Of a stretch of 64,000 nucleotides of DNA, positions 34,108-42,641 are shown in pieces. Source of the DNA: Streptomyces sp. CB02009 (GTDB lineage Bacteria > Actinomycetota > Actinomycetes > Streptomycetales > Streptomycetaceae). The position numbers and the translations under genes were made by a program. Where the stretch lies: assembly GCF_001905825.1 (NCBI RefSeq), contig NZ_LIVV01000005.1, forward strand, positions 326,594-390,593, read 5' to 3'. The notes beneath the pieces were generated by a model. It did not search any database. It saw only the letters and a program-made list of their open reading frames with translations, and was not told the origin of the DNA. How positions within the stretch are numbered: the first letter of the stretch is position 1; every line of letters begins with the position of its first letter.

Positions 34108-34641
34108 ATGAGCCAGCCCGTTCCGCCGCCGTCCGGCAACCCGTTCGCCGACGGCGGCACGCCCAGCCCGTACGCGGCCGCCCCGCCGCCGGCCCCGGTC
34201 CGCAACAACCTGGGCCTGGGCCTGCTCGCGGGCGTCGTCGCCGCCGCCTTCGGCGCGCTCGTCCTCGGCTACCTCATGCGCGCCATGGCTGAGGAAGACG
34301 GCAGCTACACCCAGCTCGGCATCCTCGCGCTCGGCGTCGGCGCCCTGGTCGGCCTCGCCCTCGGCAAGGTGGGCGGCTCCCACCCGGCCCTGCCATTCGC
34401 GGGCGTGCTGATCGCCCTGCTCGGCGTCTTCGCGGGCCAGCTCCTCGGCTTCGCCATGATGATCAGCTGGTGGGCCGAGCTGGCCACGCCGTACCGGGCC
34501 CCGACCACGACCGAGATGCTCACCACGCACTTCTCCGACCTCTTCACGGCGTGGAAGGCGGAGCTCGGGGCGATGGACCTGCTCTTCTACGGCATCGCCG
34601 GATACGAGGGCTTCGCCATCACCAAGAAGGTCTCCGCCTGA
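34108..34641 (+). CDS. Four-helix membrane protein of unknown function
   Basis: The 177-residue protein has a Pro/Ala-rich cytoplasmic N-terminus (SQPVPPPSGNPFADGG) and membrane helices near 36-57, 68-85, 95-116 and possibly 150-168. No motif or family is recognised. The ATG at 34108 has a GGGGGGAT ribosome site ten bases upstream. It lies 106 bases after the nucleotide-sugar dehydrogenase gene on the same strand and ends before a strong bidirectional terminator. Confidence 0.78.
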   Translation: MSQPVPPPSGNPFADGGTPSPYAAAPPPAPVRNNLGLGLLAGVVAAAFGALVLGYLMRAMAEEDGSYTQLGILALGVGALVGLALGKVGGSHPALPFAGVLIALLGVFAGQLLGFAMMISWWAELATPYRAPTTTEMLTTHFSDLFTAWKAELGAMDLLFYGIAGYEGFAITKKVSA

Positions 34642-34656
34642 CCCGCGCGACCGCTC

Positions 34657-34676
34657 CGTCCGGACGCGTCCGGACG
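34657..34676. repeat. Two exact tandem 10-mers
   Basis: CGTCCGGACG is repeated directly at 34657-34666 and 34667-34676, between convergent genes. Each unit is itself a near-palindrome. Confidence 0.5.
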
Positions 34677-34678
34677 CG

Positions 34679-34714
34679 GGAGGGGCCCCGCACCACCCGG
34701 TGCGGGGCCCCTCC
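34679..34714. terminator. Bidirectional terminator
   Basis: A 16-bp perfect stem (34679-34694 with 34699-34714) closes a 4-base loop, between the membrane-protein stop at 34641 and the guaB3 stop at 34735. Confidence 0.9.
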
Positions 34715-34734
34715 TCGTACGTGCGGGACGGACG

Positions 34735-35859
34735 TCAGCGCTTGTGCTGGGAGTCCGCGACCGTGACCTCGACGCGCTGGAACTCCTTGAGCTCGCTGTA
34801 GCCGGTGGTGGCCATCGCGCGGCGCAGGGCGCCGAAGAAGTTCATCGAGCCGTCCGGGATGTGCGACGGGCCCGCGAGGATCTCCTCGGTGGTGCCGACG
34901 ACGCCCAGGTCGACGAGCTTGCCGCGCGGCACGTCCTCGTGGACGGCCTCCATGCCCCAGTGGTGGCCCTTGCCGGGCGCGTCCGTGGCGCGGGCCAGCG
35001 GGGAGCCCATCATGACCGCGTCGGCGCCGCAGGCGATCGCCTTCGGCAGGTCGCCGGACCAGCCGACGCCGCCGTCGGCGATGACGTGCACGTACCGGCC
35101 GCCGGACTCGTCCATGTAGTCGCGGCGGGCCGCGGCCACGTCGGCGACCGCGGTCGCCATCGGGACCTGGATGCCGAACACGTTGCGCGTGGTGTGCGCC
35201 GCGCCGCCGCCGAAGCCGACGAGGACACCCGCCGCGCCGGTGCGCATCAGGTGCAGGGCCGCGGTGTACGTGGCGCAGCCGCCGACGATGACCGGGACGT
35301 CGAGCTCGTAGATGAACTGCTTCAGGTTCAGCGGCTCGGACGCGCCGGACACGTGCTCGGCGGAGACCGTGGTGCCGCGGATGACGAAGATGTCCACGCC
35401 GGCGTCGACGACGGCCTTGGAGAACTGCGCGGTCCGCTGCGGGGAGAGCGCGGCGGCGGTGACGACACCGGAGTCGCGCACCTCCTTGATGCGCTGCCCG
35501 ATCAGCTCTTCCTTGATCGGGGCCGCGTAGATCTCCTGCAGACGGCGGGTCGCGGTCGCCTCGTCCAGCTCGGCGATCTCGTCGAGCAGCGGCTGCGGGT
35601 CCTCGTACCGGGTCCAGAGACCCTCCAGGTTCAGGACGCCCAGGCCGCCCAGCTCACCGATGCGGATCGCGGTCTGCGGCGACACGACCGAGTCCATGGG
35701 GGCGGCCAGGAAGGGGAGCTCGAAGCGGTAGGCATCGATCTGCCAGGCGATCGAGACCTCCTTCGGGTCCCGGGTGCGCCGGCTCGGAACGACGGCGATG
35801 TCGTCGAACGCGTACGCCCTGCGGCCGCGCTTGCCGCGCCCGATCTCGATCTCAGTCAC
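34735..35859 (-). CDS. guaB3: GuaB3-type IMP dehydrogenase-related protein
   Basis: This 374-residue protein is the short IMPDH-related type without CBS domains, typical of actinobacteria. It has the TIM-barrel start AYAFDDIAVVPSRRTRDP and phosphate-binding glycine loops (LVGFGGGAAHTTRN, ADGGVGWSGDLPKA). At the position of the catalytic Cys loop it reads GGGAAHTTRNV, without the Cys of true IMPDH (GSICTTR in the next gene), so it may not oxidise IMP. M. tuberculosis GuaB3 likewise lacks proven IMPDH activity, from memory. It lies 106 bases downstream of guaB, beyond a hairpin. Confidence 0.9.
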   Translation of the reverse strand: MTEIEIGRGKRGRRAYAFDDIAVVPSRRTRDPKEVSIAWQIDAYRFELPFLAAPMDSVVSPQTAIRIGELGGLGVLNLEGLWTRYEDPQPLLDEIAELDEATATRRLQEIYAAPIKEELIGQRIKEVRDSGVVTAAALSPQRTAQFSKAVVDAGVDIFVIRGTTVSAEHVSGASEPLNLKQFIYELDVPVIVGGCATYTAALHLMRTGAAGVLVGFGGGAAHTTRNVFGIQVPMATAVADVAAARRDYMDESGGRYVHVIADGGVGWSGDLPKAIACGADAVMMGSPLARATDAPGKGHHWGMEAVHEDVPRGKLVDLGVVGTTEEILAGPSHIPDGSMNFFGALRRAMATTGYSELKEFQRVEVTVADSQHKR

Positions 35860-35916
35860 GATGTGTGGCCTTTCCCTCTACGTCTGCGCCTACCAGTATC
35901 CCCGACACAAGCGTGA

Positions 35917-35949
35917 GGGGCGGCTCCGGCCACATGCCGGAACCGCCCC
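35917..35949 (-). terminator. Terminator after guaB
   Basis: A hairpin with 13 base pairs and one mismatch (GGGGCGGCTCCGGC paired with 35936-35949) and a 5-base loop starts 17 bases past the guaB stop, before guaB3. Confidence 0.75.
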
Positions 35950-35965
35950 CACGCGTCGCGCTGTG

Positions 35966-37468
35966 TTACTTCCTGCTGTAGTTCGGCGCCTCGACCGTCA
36001 TCTGGATGTCGTGCGGGTGGCTCTCCTTGAGGCCCGCGGACGTGATCCGGACGAAGCGGCCCTTCGACTCCATCTCCTCGATGGTGGCCGCGCCCACGTA
36101 GCCCATGGTCTGGCGCAGACCGCCGACGAGCTGGTGCAGGACGTTGGCCAGGGGGCCGCGGTAGGGCACCTGGCCCTCGATGCCCTCGGGCACGAGCTTG
36201 TCGTCCGAGGCGACCTCGGCCTGGAAGTAGCGGTCCTTGGAGTAGGACCGACCCTGGCCGCGGGACTGCATCGCGCCCAGCGAGCCCATGCCCCGGTACG
36301 ACTTGAACTGCTTGCCGTTGATGAACTGCAGCTCGCCCGGGGACTCCTCGCACCCGGCGAGGAGGCTGCCCAGCATGACCGTGTCGGCACCGGCGGCGAG
36401 CGCCTTGCCGATGTCACCGGAGTACTGCAGACCGCCGTCGCCGATGACCGGGACGCCGGCGGCGCGGGCGGCGAGCGCCGCCTCGTAGATGGCGGTGACC
36501 TGCGGGACACCGATGCCCGCGACCACGCGCGTGGTGCAGATGGAGCCGGGGCCGACGCCGACCTTGACGCCGTCGACACCGGCGTCGATCAGGGCCTGCG
36601 CGCCGTCACGCGTCGCGACGTTGCCGCCGATGACGTCGACGCCGACGCTGGACTTGATCTTCGCCATCCAGTTGAGGGCGTTGCTGTTGTGGCCGTGGGA
36701 GGTGTCGACGATCAGGAAGTCGACACCGGCCTCGGCGAGGCCCTGGGCGCGCTCCAGCGCCTCGGGGCTGGCGCCGACGGCCGCGCCGACAAGCAGGCGG
36801 CCTTCCTTGTCCTTCGCGGCGTGCGGGTACTTCTCCGCCTTCACGAAGTCCTTGACCGTGATGAGGCCCTTGAGGATGCCCGCCTCGTCGACCAGCGGCA
36901 GCTTCTCGATCTTGTGGCGGCGGAGCAGCTCCATGGCGTCCACGCCGGAGATGCCGACCTTGCCGGTGACCAGCGGCATCGGGGTCATGACCTCGCGCAC
37001 CTGGCGGCTGCGGTCCGACTCGAACGCCATGTCGCGGTTGGTGACGATGCCGAGGAGCTTGCCGGCCGGGTCGGTGACCGGGACGCCGCTGATGCGGAAC
37101 TTGGCGCAGAGCGCGTCGGCCTCGGCCAGCGTCGCGTCCGGGTGCACGGTGATCGGGTCGGTCACCATGCCGGACTCGGAGCGCTTCACGAGGTCGACCT
37201 GGTTGACCTGGTCCTCGATGGACAGGTTGCGGTGCAGCACGCCCACGCCGCCCTGCCGCGCCATGGCAATGGCCATGCGGGACTCGGTGACCTTGTCCAT
37301 CGCCGCCGAGAGCAGCGGGATGTTCACGCGGACGTTGCGGGAGATGCGGGACGAGGTGTCGACCGCGTTCGGGAGGACCTCGGACGCGCCCGGCAGCAGC
37401 AGCACGTCGTCGTAGGTCAGCCCGAGTGTCGCGAATTTCTCGGGCACTCCGTCGACGTTTGCAGTCAT
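35966..37468 (-). CDS. guaB: IMP dehydrogenase
   Basis: The 500-residue enzyme oxidises IMP to XMP with NAD, the committed step to GMP. It has the barrel start LTYDDVLLLPG, a CBS-domain pair (about 100-220; VTDPAGKLLGIVTNRD, LVDEAGILKGLITVKD), the catalytic loop GVGPGSICTTRVV with the thioimidate Cys, the GGLQYSGDIGKAL phosphate loop and the mobile-flap YRGMGSL. All active-site elements are present, in contrast to the downstream guaB3. The ATG is at 37468, preceded by GGGGAAGG. The neighbouring sigma-factor gene lies upstream on the same strand. Confidence 0.97.
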   Translation of the reverse strand: MTANVDGVPEKFATLGLTYDDVLLLPGASEVLPNAVDTSSRISRNVRVNIPLLSAAMDKVTESRMAIAMARQGGVGVLHRNLSIEDQVNQVDLVKRSESGMVTDPITVHPDATLAEADALCAKFRISGVPVTDPAGKLLGIVTNRDMAFESDRSRQVREVMTPMPLVTGKVGISGVDAMELLRRHKIEKLPLVDEAGILKGLITVKDFVKAEKYPHAAKDKEGRLLVGAAVGASPEALERAQGLAEAGVDFLIVDTSHGHNSNALNWMAKIKSSVGVDVIGGNVATRDGAQALIDAGVDGVKVGVGPGSICTTRVVAGIGVPQVTAIYEAALAARAAGVPVIGDGGLQYSGDIGKALAAGADTVMLGSLLAGCEESPGELQFINGKQFKSYRGMGSLGAMQSRGQGRSYSKDRYFQAEVASDDKLVPEGIEGQVPYRGPLANVLHQLVGGLRQTMGYVGAATIEEMESKGRFVRITSAGLKESHPHDIQMTVEAPNYSRK

Positions 37469-37636
37469 GACACCTTCCCCAAATGGCCTTGATCGGTGCG
37501 GATGTCCATGCTAACGGGCTGAAGCGGTGTCTCATTCCACGATCAAGATCAGCCGCAAGCTTTGGACCTTCGCACGTGTACGAAAGGGACGACTGGCGCC
37601 GGTGAGTCTTACTGGTCGGCCACCGCCGCCCCGTGA

Positions 37637-38335
37637 CTACTGCTCGGCCAGCGCCCTGAGCCGGCTGAGCGCGCGGTGCTGCGCGACCCGGACGGCCCCC
37701 GGGGACATGCCGAGCATCTGCCCGGTCTCCTCGGCGGTCAGCCCGACCGCGACCCGCAGCACGAGCAGTTCGCGCTGGTTCTCCGGGAGGTTGGCGAGCA
37801 GCTTCTTGGCCCATTCGGCGTCATCGCTGAGGAGCGCGCGCTCCTCCGGGCCGAGGGAGTCGTCGGGGCGCTCGGGCATCTCGTCGGAGGGGACGGCCGT
37901 GGACCCCGGGTGCCGCATGGCGGCCCGCTGGAGGTCGGCGACCTTGTGTCCGGCGATGGCGAAGACGAACGCCTCGAAGGGCCTGCCCGTGTCCTTGTAG
38001 CGCGGCAGCGCCATCAGGACGGCGACGCAGACCTCCTGGGCCAGGTCCTCGACGAAGTGCCGGGCGTCGCCCGGGAGCCGGTTGAGACGGGTGCGGCAGT
38101 ACCGCAGCGCGAGCGGGTGCACCCGTGCGAGCAGGTCGTGCGTCGCCTGGGCGTCGCCCTCGACCGCACGGTGTACGAGCGCGCCGATCTCCCCCTGCCC
38201 GGCAGGCATGGGGGACCCCACGGTCTCGTCGTCGCGCATCGCTCCATGGTGCCCCGACGCCTCGGCGTTCGTAGCACCGCGTCCGTAGTTGTGCACCGAA
38301 GCGTTATGAGCAGGTGCGCCGGAACCGGAACCCAT
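37637..38335 (-). CDS. shbA: ECF-type RNA polymerase sigma factor, SigD/ShbA-like
   Basis: A 232-residue group 4 sigma factor: region 2 (about 90-150; DLLARVHPLALRYCRTRL, DLAQEVCVAVLMALPRYKDTGRPFEAFVFAIAGHKVAD) and region 4 (about 175-230; LPENQRELLVLRVAVGLTAEETGQMLGMSPGAVRVAQHRALSRL). It closely resembles M. tuberculosis SigD, also next to guaB2. In Streptomyces this position is, from memory, ShbA, the sigma factor driving hrdB. The ATG at 38335 has GGAGGG eight bases upstream; an ATG at 38239 (MRDDETVG) fits the family length better but has its GGAG only two bases away, and a GTG at 38386 is also possible. The N-terminus is thus uncertain, the function less so. Confidence 0.85.
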   Translation of the reverse strand: MGSGSGAPAHNASVHNYGRGATNAEASGHHGAMRDDETVGSPMPAGQGEIGALVHRAVEGDAQATHDLLARVHPLALRYCRTRLNRLPGDARHFVEDLAQEVCVAVLMALPRYKDTGRPFEAFVFAIAGHKVADLQRAAMRHPGSTAVPSDEMPERPDDSLGPEERALLSDDAEWAKKLLANLPENQRELLVLRVAVGLTAEETGQMLGMSPGAVRVAQHRALSRLRALAEQ

Positions 38336-38488
38336 CTCCCGCGCCCTCCCCTCCCGCTCGATCGACTCGTCCCCGAGGAACTCCACATCTCAAGGATGCG
38401 GCATAGCGCGGGGAAGTGACACAAGCCCGCCCCGCCCACCCCGCGACGGACGCGGGCGAGGACGGGGAGGTGGCCGGTGACCTGCGAT

Positions 38489-39100
38489 TCAGCGGACCAG
38501 GCCCCAGCGGAATCCGAGGGCGACCGCGTGCGCCCGGTCGGAGGCACCGAGCTTCTTGAAGAGGCGTCGGGCGTGGGTCTTGACCGTGTCCTCGGAGAGG
38601 AAGAGCTCGCGGCCGATCTCGGCGTTGGACCGGCCGTGGCTCATGCCTTCGAGGACCTGGATCTCGCGCGCGGTGAGGGTGGGCGCGGCGCCCATCTCGG
38701 CCGAACGGAGTCGGCGCGGGGCGAGCCGCCAGGTCGGGTCGGCCAGCGCCTGGGTGACCGTGGCCCGCAGTTCGGCGCGCGAGGCGTCCTTGTGCAGATA
38801 GCCGCGGGCGCCCGCGGCGACCGCGAGGGCGACGCCGTCGAGGTCCTCGGCGACCGTGAGCATGATGATGCGGGCGCCGGGGTCCGCGGAGAGCAGCCGG
38901 CGAACGGTCTCCACGCCGCCCAGACCGGGCATGCGTACGTCCATCAGAATCAGGTCCGAGCGGTCCGCGCCCCAGCGGCGGAGGACTTCCTCGCCGTTGG
39001 CCGCGGTGGTCACGCGCTCGACGCCGGGCACGGTCGCGACCGCGCGGCGGAGCGCCTCTCGGGCAAGCGGGGAGTCGTCGCAGACGAGGACGGATGTCAT
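38489..39100 (-). CDS. bldM: Developmental response regulator BldM
   Basis: The 203-residue sequence matches S. coelicolor BldM almost word for word as I recall it: an atypical receiver (MTSVLVCDDS, Asp 54 in LMDVRMPG) and a LuxR-type DNA-binding domain (about 138-203; LTAREIQVLEGMSHGRSNAEIGRELFLSEDTVKTHARRLF). BldM homodimers switch on aerial-hypha genes, and BldM-WhiI heterodimers switch on sporulation-septation genes; it is an orphan regulator whose Asp 54 phosphorylation is not required. It lies between the sigma factor and divergent whiD, and a clear sigma-BldN promoter stands upstream. Confidence 0.97.
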   Translation of the reverse strand: MTSVLVCDDSPLAREALRRAVATVPGVERVTTAANGEEVLRRWGADRSDLILMDVRMPGLGGVETVRRLLSADPGARIIMLTVAEDLDGVALAVAAGARGYLHKDASRAELRATVTQALADPTWRLAPRRLRSAEMGAAPTLTAREIQVLEGMSHGRSNAEIGRELFLSEDTVKTHARRLFKKLGASDRAHAVALGFRWGLVR

Positions 39101-39532
39101 GCCTGACCTCCGCGGCTCTCGCAGCTGTAGCGCGTCACCTTGAGCCTCCAGGGCTGTACGTAATCGTCACCTGTGCGATTGACGCTCTCGGACACCTGCC
39201 CGATCGCTTGTTCCTTCAACCGCCTCCGCACACTCAACGACGGTCACTCGAAAGAGTTACGGGTCGGACGGCACCCTTCGGCACTCTACGTGAGGGGTCG
39301 TACGCGGAGGAGAGCGACGCGGCCCTTCTGCCCAACATCGAAAGCTATGCCCCATTTAGCGGGATTTCTTCCCTTTTCGCGGTGTCTGTGGCTAGATTCG
39401 CAATGAGTCATATTTACATCTACTTAGACAGTAGGTGTACCGACCCGGACCCACGGGGCCCGAGGAGCCCCGGCGATCAGCCATCCACCCGCCCACCTAT
39501 CCGTTCGACACGGTTTCAAGGGGACAAGCGCA
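39101..39532. other. bldM-whiD divergent regulatory region
   Basis: The 432-base gap holds the leftward sigma-BldN-type promoter of bldM and the unseen promoter(s) of whiD. It is AT-richer than its surroundings, especially 39340-39440 (for example GTCATATTTACATCTAC), as expected for a strongly regulated promoter region. I found no clear -35/-10 pair for whiD. Confidence 0.55.
39234..39261 (-). promoter_or_regulatory. Sigma-BldN-dependent promoter of bldM
   Basis: On the minus strand CGTAAC (39261-39256) and CGTTGA (39239-39234) are separated by exactly 16 bases. This equals the sigma-BldN consensus I recall for bldMp1. The start point would be near 39227, giving a leader of about 127 bases. 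Confidence 0.85.
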
Positions 39533-39922
39533 ATGGCAGATTTCTCCCGCCTTCCCGGACCCAACGCCGATCTGTGGGACTGGCAACTGCTCGCGGCCTG
39601 CCGCGGCGTCGACAGCTCCCTGTTCTTCCACCCCGAGGGAGAGCGCGGCGCGGCACGGAGTGCGCGTGAGAACTCGGCGAAAGAGGTCTGCATGCGGTGC
39701 CCGGTACGCGCGGAGTGCGCGGCACACGCACTCGCCGTGCGGGAGCCCTACGGCGTATGGGGCGGCCTCACCGAGGACGAACGCGAAGAGCTCATGGGAC
39801 GCGCGCGCAATCGCCTGATCACGACGGCGCCGACGACCCCGTCGGTCGCGTCCGCGGCTTCCGTGACATCCATGACGACACCGGCGTCGGCAGCAGGCCG
39901 GCCGATTGTGGAGCGCATGTGA
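39533..39922 (+). CDS. whiD: WhiB-family iron-sulfur regulator WhiD
   Basis: The 129-residue protein begins MADFSRLPGPNADLWDWQLL and has the four cluster cysteines C23, C53, C56 and C62 and the GVWGG turn (74-78) that define Wbl proteins; the sequence is nearly that of S. coelicolor WhiD. WhiD binds a [4Fe-4S] cluster and region 4 of the principal sigma factor, and is needed for spore maturation. The C-terminal 30 residues (TTAPTTPSVASAASV) are a low-complexity tail that differs from the S. coelicolor one as I recall it. It is divergent from bldM. Confidence 0.97.
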   Translation: MADFSRLPGPNADLWDWQLLAACRGVDSSLFFHPEGERGAARSARENSAKEVCMRCPVRAECAAHALAVREPYGVWGGLTEDEREELMGRARNRLITTAPTTPSVASAASVTSMTTPASAAGRPIVERM

Positions 39923-39973
39923 AGGAACGTTTCCTCAACTAAGCACCCACCTCAATAGCGCCCACCGGCACAC

Positions 39974-40018
39974 CACCGGACGGAAGACCACCGACCGGAA
40001 CACCACTGACCGGAGCAT
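39974..40018. repeat. Three tandem 15-base repeats
   Basis: CACCGGACGGAAGAC, CACCGACCGGAACAC and CACTGACCGGAGCAT follow each other without gaps in the space between convergent whiD and the LysR gene. No strong terminator hairpin was seen in this spacer. Confidence 0.6.
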
Positions 40019-40056
40019 CGGCCGGGGCCGCGCCCACGCGCGCGCGAGGCGGCGTC

Positions 40057-40974
40057 CTACGCGCGCGTGGCGGCCCGGGTCAGTTCGTCCAGCGTGGCGG
40101 CGACGGCGGGCACCTTCGCCAGGTCGGGCAGCGTCAGGGCCACGATCTCCCGCTCCACGGCGGGCTCCACGGCCACGGTCCGCGCCCCCCTGGGCCGTAC
40201 GGACTCGATGGCCAGCTCCGGCAGGACGGCCACGCCGAGGCCGGCGCCGACCAGGCCCACCACGGCCGGGTAGTCGTCGGTGGCGAAGTCGATGCGGGGG
40301 GTGAAGCCCGCCTCCTCGCACACGTCGACGAGCTGGCGGCGGCAGCGCGGGCAGCCCGCGATCCAGGACTCGTCGGCCAGTTCGGCCATGCCCACGGACC
40401 CGGCCCCGGCGAGCCGGTGCCCCTCGGGGACCAGGCCCACCAGGCGGTCGGCCAGGATCGGGCGGACCACCAGGTCGTCCCATTCGGCCTGCCCGTCGCC
40501 CGGCCGGCCGGGCGAGCCGCCGCCGTACCGGAAGGCGAGGGCAACGTCGCAGTCGCCCTCGCGGAGCATCTCGATCGAGCGCGGCGGTTCGGCCTCGACC
40601 AGCGAGACCCGGGTGCCGGGGTGCGCGGCCCGCAGCGCGGCGAGCGCGGTGGGGACGAGCGTGGAGCTGCCACTGGGGAAGGAGACCAGCCGGACCCGGC
40701 CCGCGCGGAGCCCGGCGATCGCGGCGACCTCCTCCTCCGCGGCGGTCAGCCCGGCGAGGATGCCGGAGGCGTGCCGGACCAGGACCTCGCCGGCCTCGGT
40801 GAGGCGCATCTCGCGGCCCGTACGGATCAGCAGCGGCGTCCCCGCGGAGCCTTCGAGGGCCTTCATCTGCTGGCTGACGGCGGGCTGGGTGCAGCCCAGT
40901 TCGCGCGCGGCGGCCGAGAACGAGCCGGTGGCGGCGACGGCGCGCAGAACACGGAGATGACGAGCCTCGATCAT
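40057..40974 (-). CDS. LysR-family transcriptional regulator
   Basis: The 305-residue protein has the N-terminal winged helix (3-62; RHLRVLRAVAATGSFSAAARELGCTQPAVSQQMKALE) and a C-terminal periplasmic-binding-like effector domain (about 90-295) with four Cys including CPRCRR near 200. It probably regulates itself or the divergent MOSC gene whose start is 82 bases away; the effector is unknown. The start is taken at the ATG at 40974 (MIEARHLRV), which fits the family; an in-frame ATG four codons upstream (40986) is an alternative. Confidence 0.9.
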   Translation of the reverse strand: MIEARHLRVLRAVAATGSFSAAARELGCTQPAVSQQMKALEGSAGTPLLIRTGREMRLTEAGEVLVRHASGILAGLTAAEEEVAAIAGLRAGRVRLVSFPSGSSTLVPTALAALRAAHPGTRVSLVEAEPPRSIEMLREGDCDVALAFRYGGGSPGRPGDGQAEWDDLVVRPILADRLVGLVPEGHRLAGAGSVGMAELADESWIAGCPRCRRQLVDVCEEAGFTPRIDFATDDYPAVVGLVGAGLGVAVLPELAIESVRPRGARTVAVEPAVEREIVALTLPDLAKVPAVAATLDELTRAATRA

Positions 40975-41055
40975 GCGCTCCAGCATAAGCGAATCTTGGA
41001 TGGCGTCCCACTTTTCCGCTTCCAGCTTTGAGGCGCGTGCCCGTAAAGTGCCCAC

Positions 41056-41730
41056 ATGACCTTGCTGAGTGTGAATGTGGGCCGCGCCAAGGCCGTGGAC
41101 TACACCGAGGCCGCCTCCGGCCTGACCGCCATCGACAAGCGCCCCGTCGAGGGACCGGTCCGGATCGAGGCGCCCGGGGCGCCCGGCGTCGGCAAGAGCG
41201 GCCTCGCCGGGGACACCGTCTGCGACCTGCGCTTCCACGGCGGCGACGACCGGGCCGCGTACGCCTTCGCGCGCGAGGACCTGGACCGGTGGGAGAGCGA
41301 GCTCGGCCGCCCGCTCGCCAACGGCTCCTTCGGCGAGAACCTCACGACCCGTGACCTCGACGTCAACGGCGCCCTGATCGGCGAGCGCTGGCGGATCGGC
41401 GAGGAGGTCGTCCTGGAGGTCACCGGCGGCCGCATCCCCTGCCGTACGTTCGCGGGCTTCCTGGAGGAGAAGGGCTGGGTCAAGCGGTTCACCCGGTCCG
41501 AGGCCGGTCCCGGCGCGCTGCTGCGGGTGATCGTGCCGGGCGAGATCCGCGCCGGCGACCCGATCACGGTCGTGCACCGGCCCGACCACGACATCACCGT
41601 CGCCCTGCTCCACCGCGCCGCGACCACCGAACGCACCCTGCTCCCCCGCACGTTGGCCGCCGCCGAGTGGATGGAGTCCGGACTCCTCGCGCTCGCACGC
41701 CAGTACGCGGAGAAGTACGCGCGCGCGTAG
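41056..41730 (+). CDS. MOSC-domain protein
   Basis: The 224-residue protein is a stand-alone MOSC domain, YiiM-like: RFHGGDDRAAYAFAREDLDRWE (about 59-81), NGSFGENLTTRDLD (about 92-105) and the conserved Cys in GGRIPCRTFAGFL (about 133). Such proteins bind the molybdenum cofactor sulfur or act in detoxifying N-hydroxylated compounds; the specific role is not known. The ATG at 41056 comes 81 bases after the divergent LysR start, and an SDR gene follows 61 bases downstream. Confidence 0.9.
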   Translation: MTLLSVNVGRAKAVDYTEAASGLTAIDKRPVEGPVRIEAPGAPGVGKSGLAGDTVCDLRFHGGDDRAAYAFAREDLDRWESELGRPLANGSFGENLTTRDLDVNGALIGERWRIGEEVVLEVTGGRIPCRTFAGFLEEKGWVKRFTRSEAGPGALLRVIVPGEIRAGDPITVVHRPDHDITVALLHRAATTERTLLPRTLAAAEWMESGLLALARQYAEKYARA

Positions 41731-41791
41731 CCCGCGTCTGGTCGGCGGTACGCGGACAAGAGCGGCTCCGCCGTGGCACTACCGTGCCCGT

Positions 41792-42565
41792 ATGACGACT
41801 GCACTGATTACGGGCGCCACCGCGGGCATCGGGGCCGCTTTCGCGCGGAGGCTCGCCGCGGACGGCCACGATGTCGTGCTCGTGGCCCGGGACATGAAGC
41901 GGCTCCGGGAGCAGGCGACGGAACTGCACGACCGCCACGGCATCGAGGCCGAGGTGCTCGCGGCGGACCTCGCCGAGGAGAAGGGCATCGCCGCCGTCGA
42001 GGCCCGGCTCTCGGACCCGAAGCAGCCGGTGGACATGCTCGTGAACAACGCCGGCTTCGGCCACAAGGGCCGCTTCCTCGAGGTGTCCATGGCCGACGAG
42101 CTGAAGATGCTCACGGTGCACTGCGAGGCGGTGCTGCGGCTGACCTCGGCGGCCGCCGCCTCGATGAAGGAGCGCCGACGGGGCGCCGTGGTCAACGTCG
42201 CCTCGGTGGCGGCCTTCGTGCCGCGCGGCACCTACGGGGCGTCGAAGGCCTGGGTCGTGCAGTTCACCCAGGGCGCGGCGCGGGACCTGGCGGGCAGCGG
42301 CGTGCGGCTGATGGCGCTCTGCCCCGGCTTCGTACGGACCGAGTTCCACGAGCGGGCCGGGATGGGGACGGACAACATCCCGGGCTGGATGTGGCTCGAC
42401 GCGGACAAGCTGGTGACGGCGGCGCTGGCGGACCTGGACCGGGGGAAGTCGCTGTCGATCCCCGACCCCCGCTACAAGGCCCTCATGGGTGTGGTGAAGC
42501 TGGCGCCGCGCGGCCTCCTCGGCGGGGTCTCCTCCAAGGCCGGCAGGAAGTACGGGCCGAAGTAG
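41792..42565 (+). CDS. Short-chain dehydrogenase/reductase
   Basis: The 257-residue SDR has the classical features: cofactor loop TGATAGIGAAFA (7-18), NNAGFGH (86-92), catalytic Ser in NVASVAAFV (about 137-145) and YxxxK as YGASK (150-154). It starts at an ATG with no strong ribosome site, and may share a transcript with the MOSC gene. The C-terminal part (WLDADKLVTAALADL) is typical of the SDR subfamily annotated as oxidoreductases of unknown substrate. Confidence 0.92.
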   Translation: MTTALITGATAGIGAAFARRLAADGHDVVLVARDMKRLREQATELHDRHGIEAEVLAADLAEEKGIAAVEARLSDPKQPVDMLVNNAGFGHKGRFLEVSMADELKMLTVHCEAVLRLTSAAAASMKERRRGAVVNVASVAAFVPRGTYGASKAWVVQFTQGAARDLAGSGVRLMALCPGFVRTEFHERAGMGTDNIPGWMWLDADKLVTAALADLDRGKSLSIPDPRYKALMGVVKLAPRGLLGGVSSKAGRKYGPK

Positions 42566-42591
42566 CCCGGGACGCGGATCCGCCCCGCCGC

Positions 42592-42641
42592 GCGCGTCCC
42601 GCACCGCTCACCCGCCGGGCGCGTCCCGCACCGCTCACCCG
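42592..42641. repeat. Exact 23-base direct repeat
   Basis: Identical 23-base copies at 42592-42614 and 42619-42641 (starting GCGCGTCCCGCACC) have a 27-base period. They fill the gap between convergent genes, and the second copy includes the stop codon of the DUF2264 gene. Confidence 0.75.

Noticed and set aside
37637..38386. GTG at 38386 as start of the SigD/ShbA-like sigma factor
   Set aside because: It has only a weak ribosome site; the ATG at 38335 has GGAGGG at a proper distance, although the true start may be later still.
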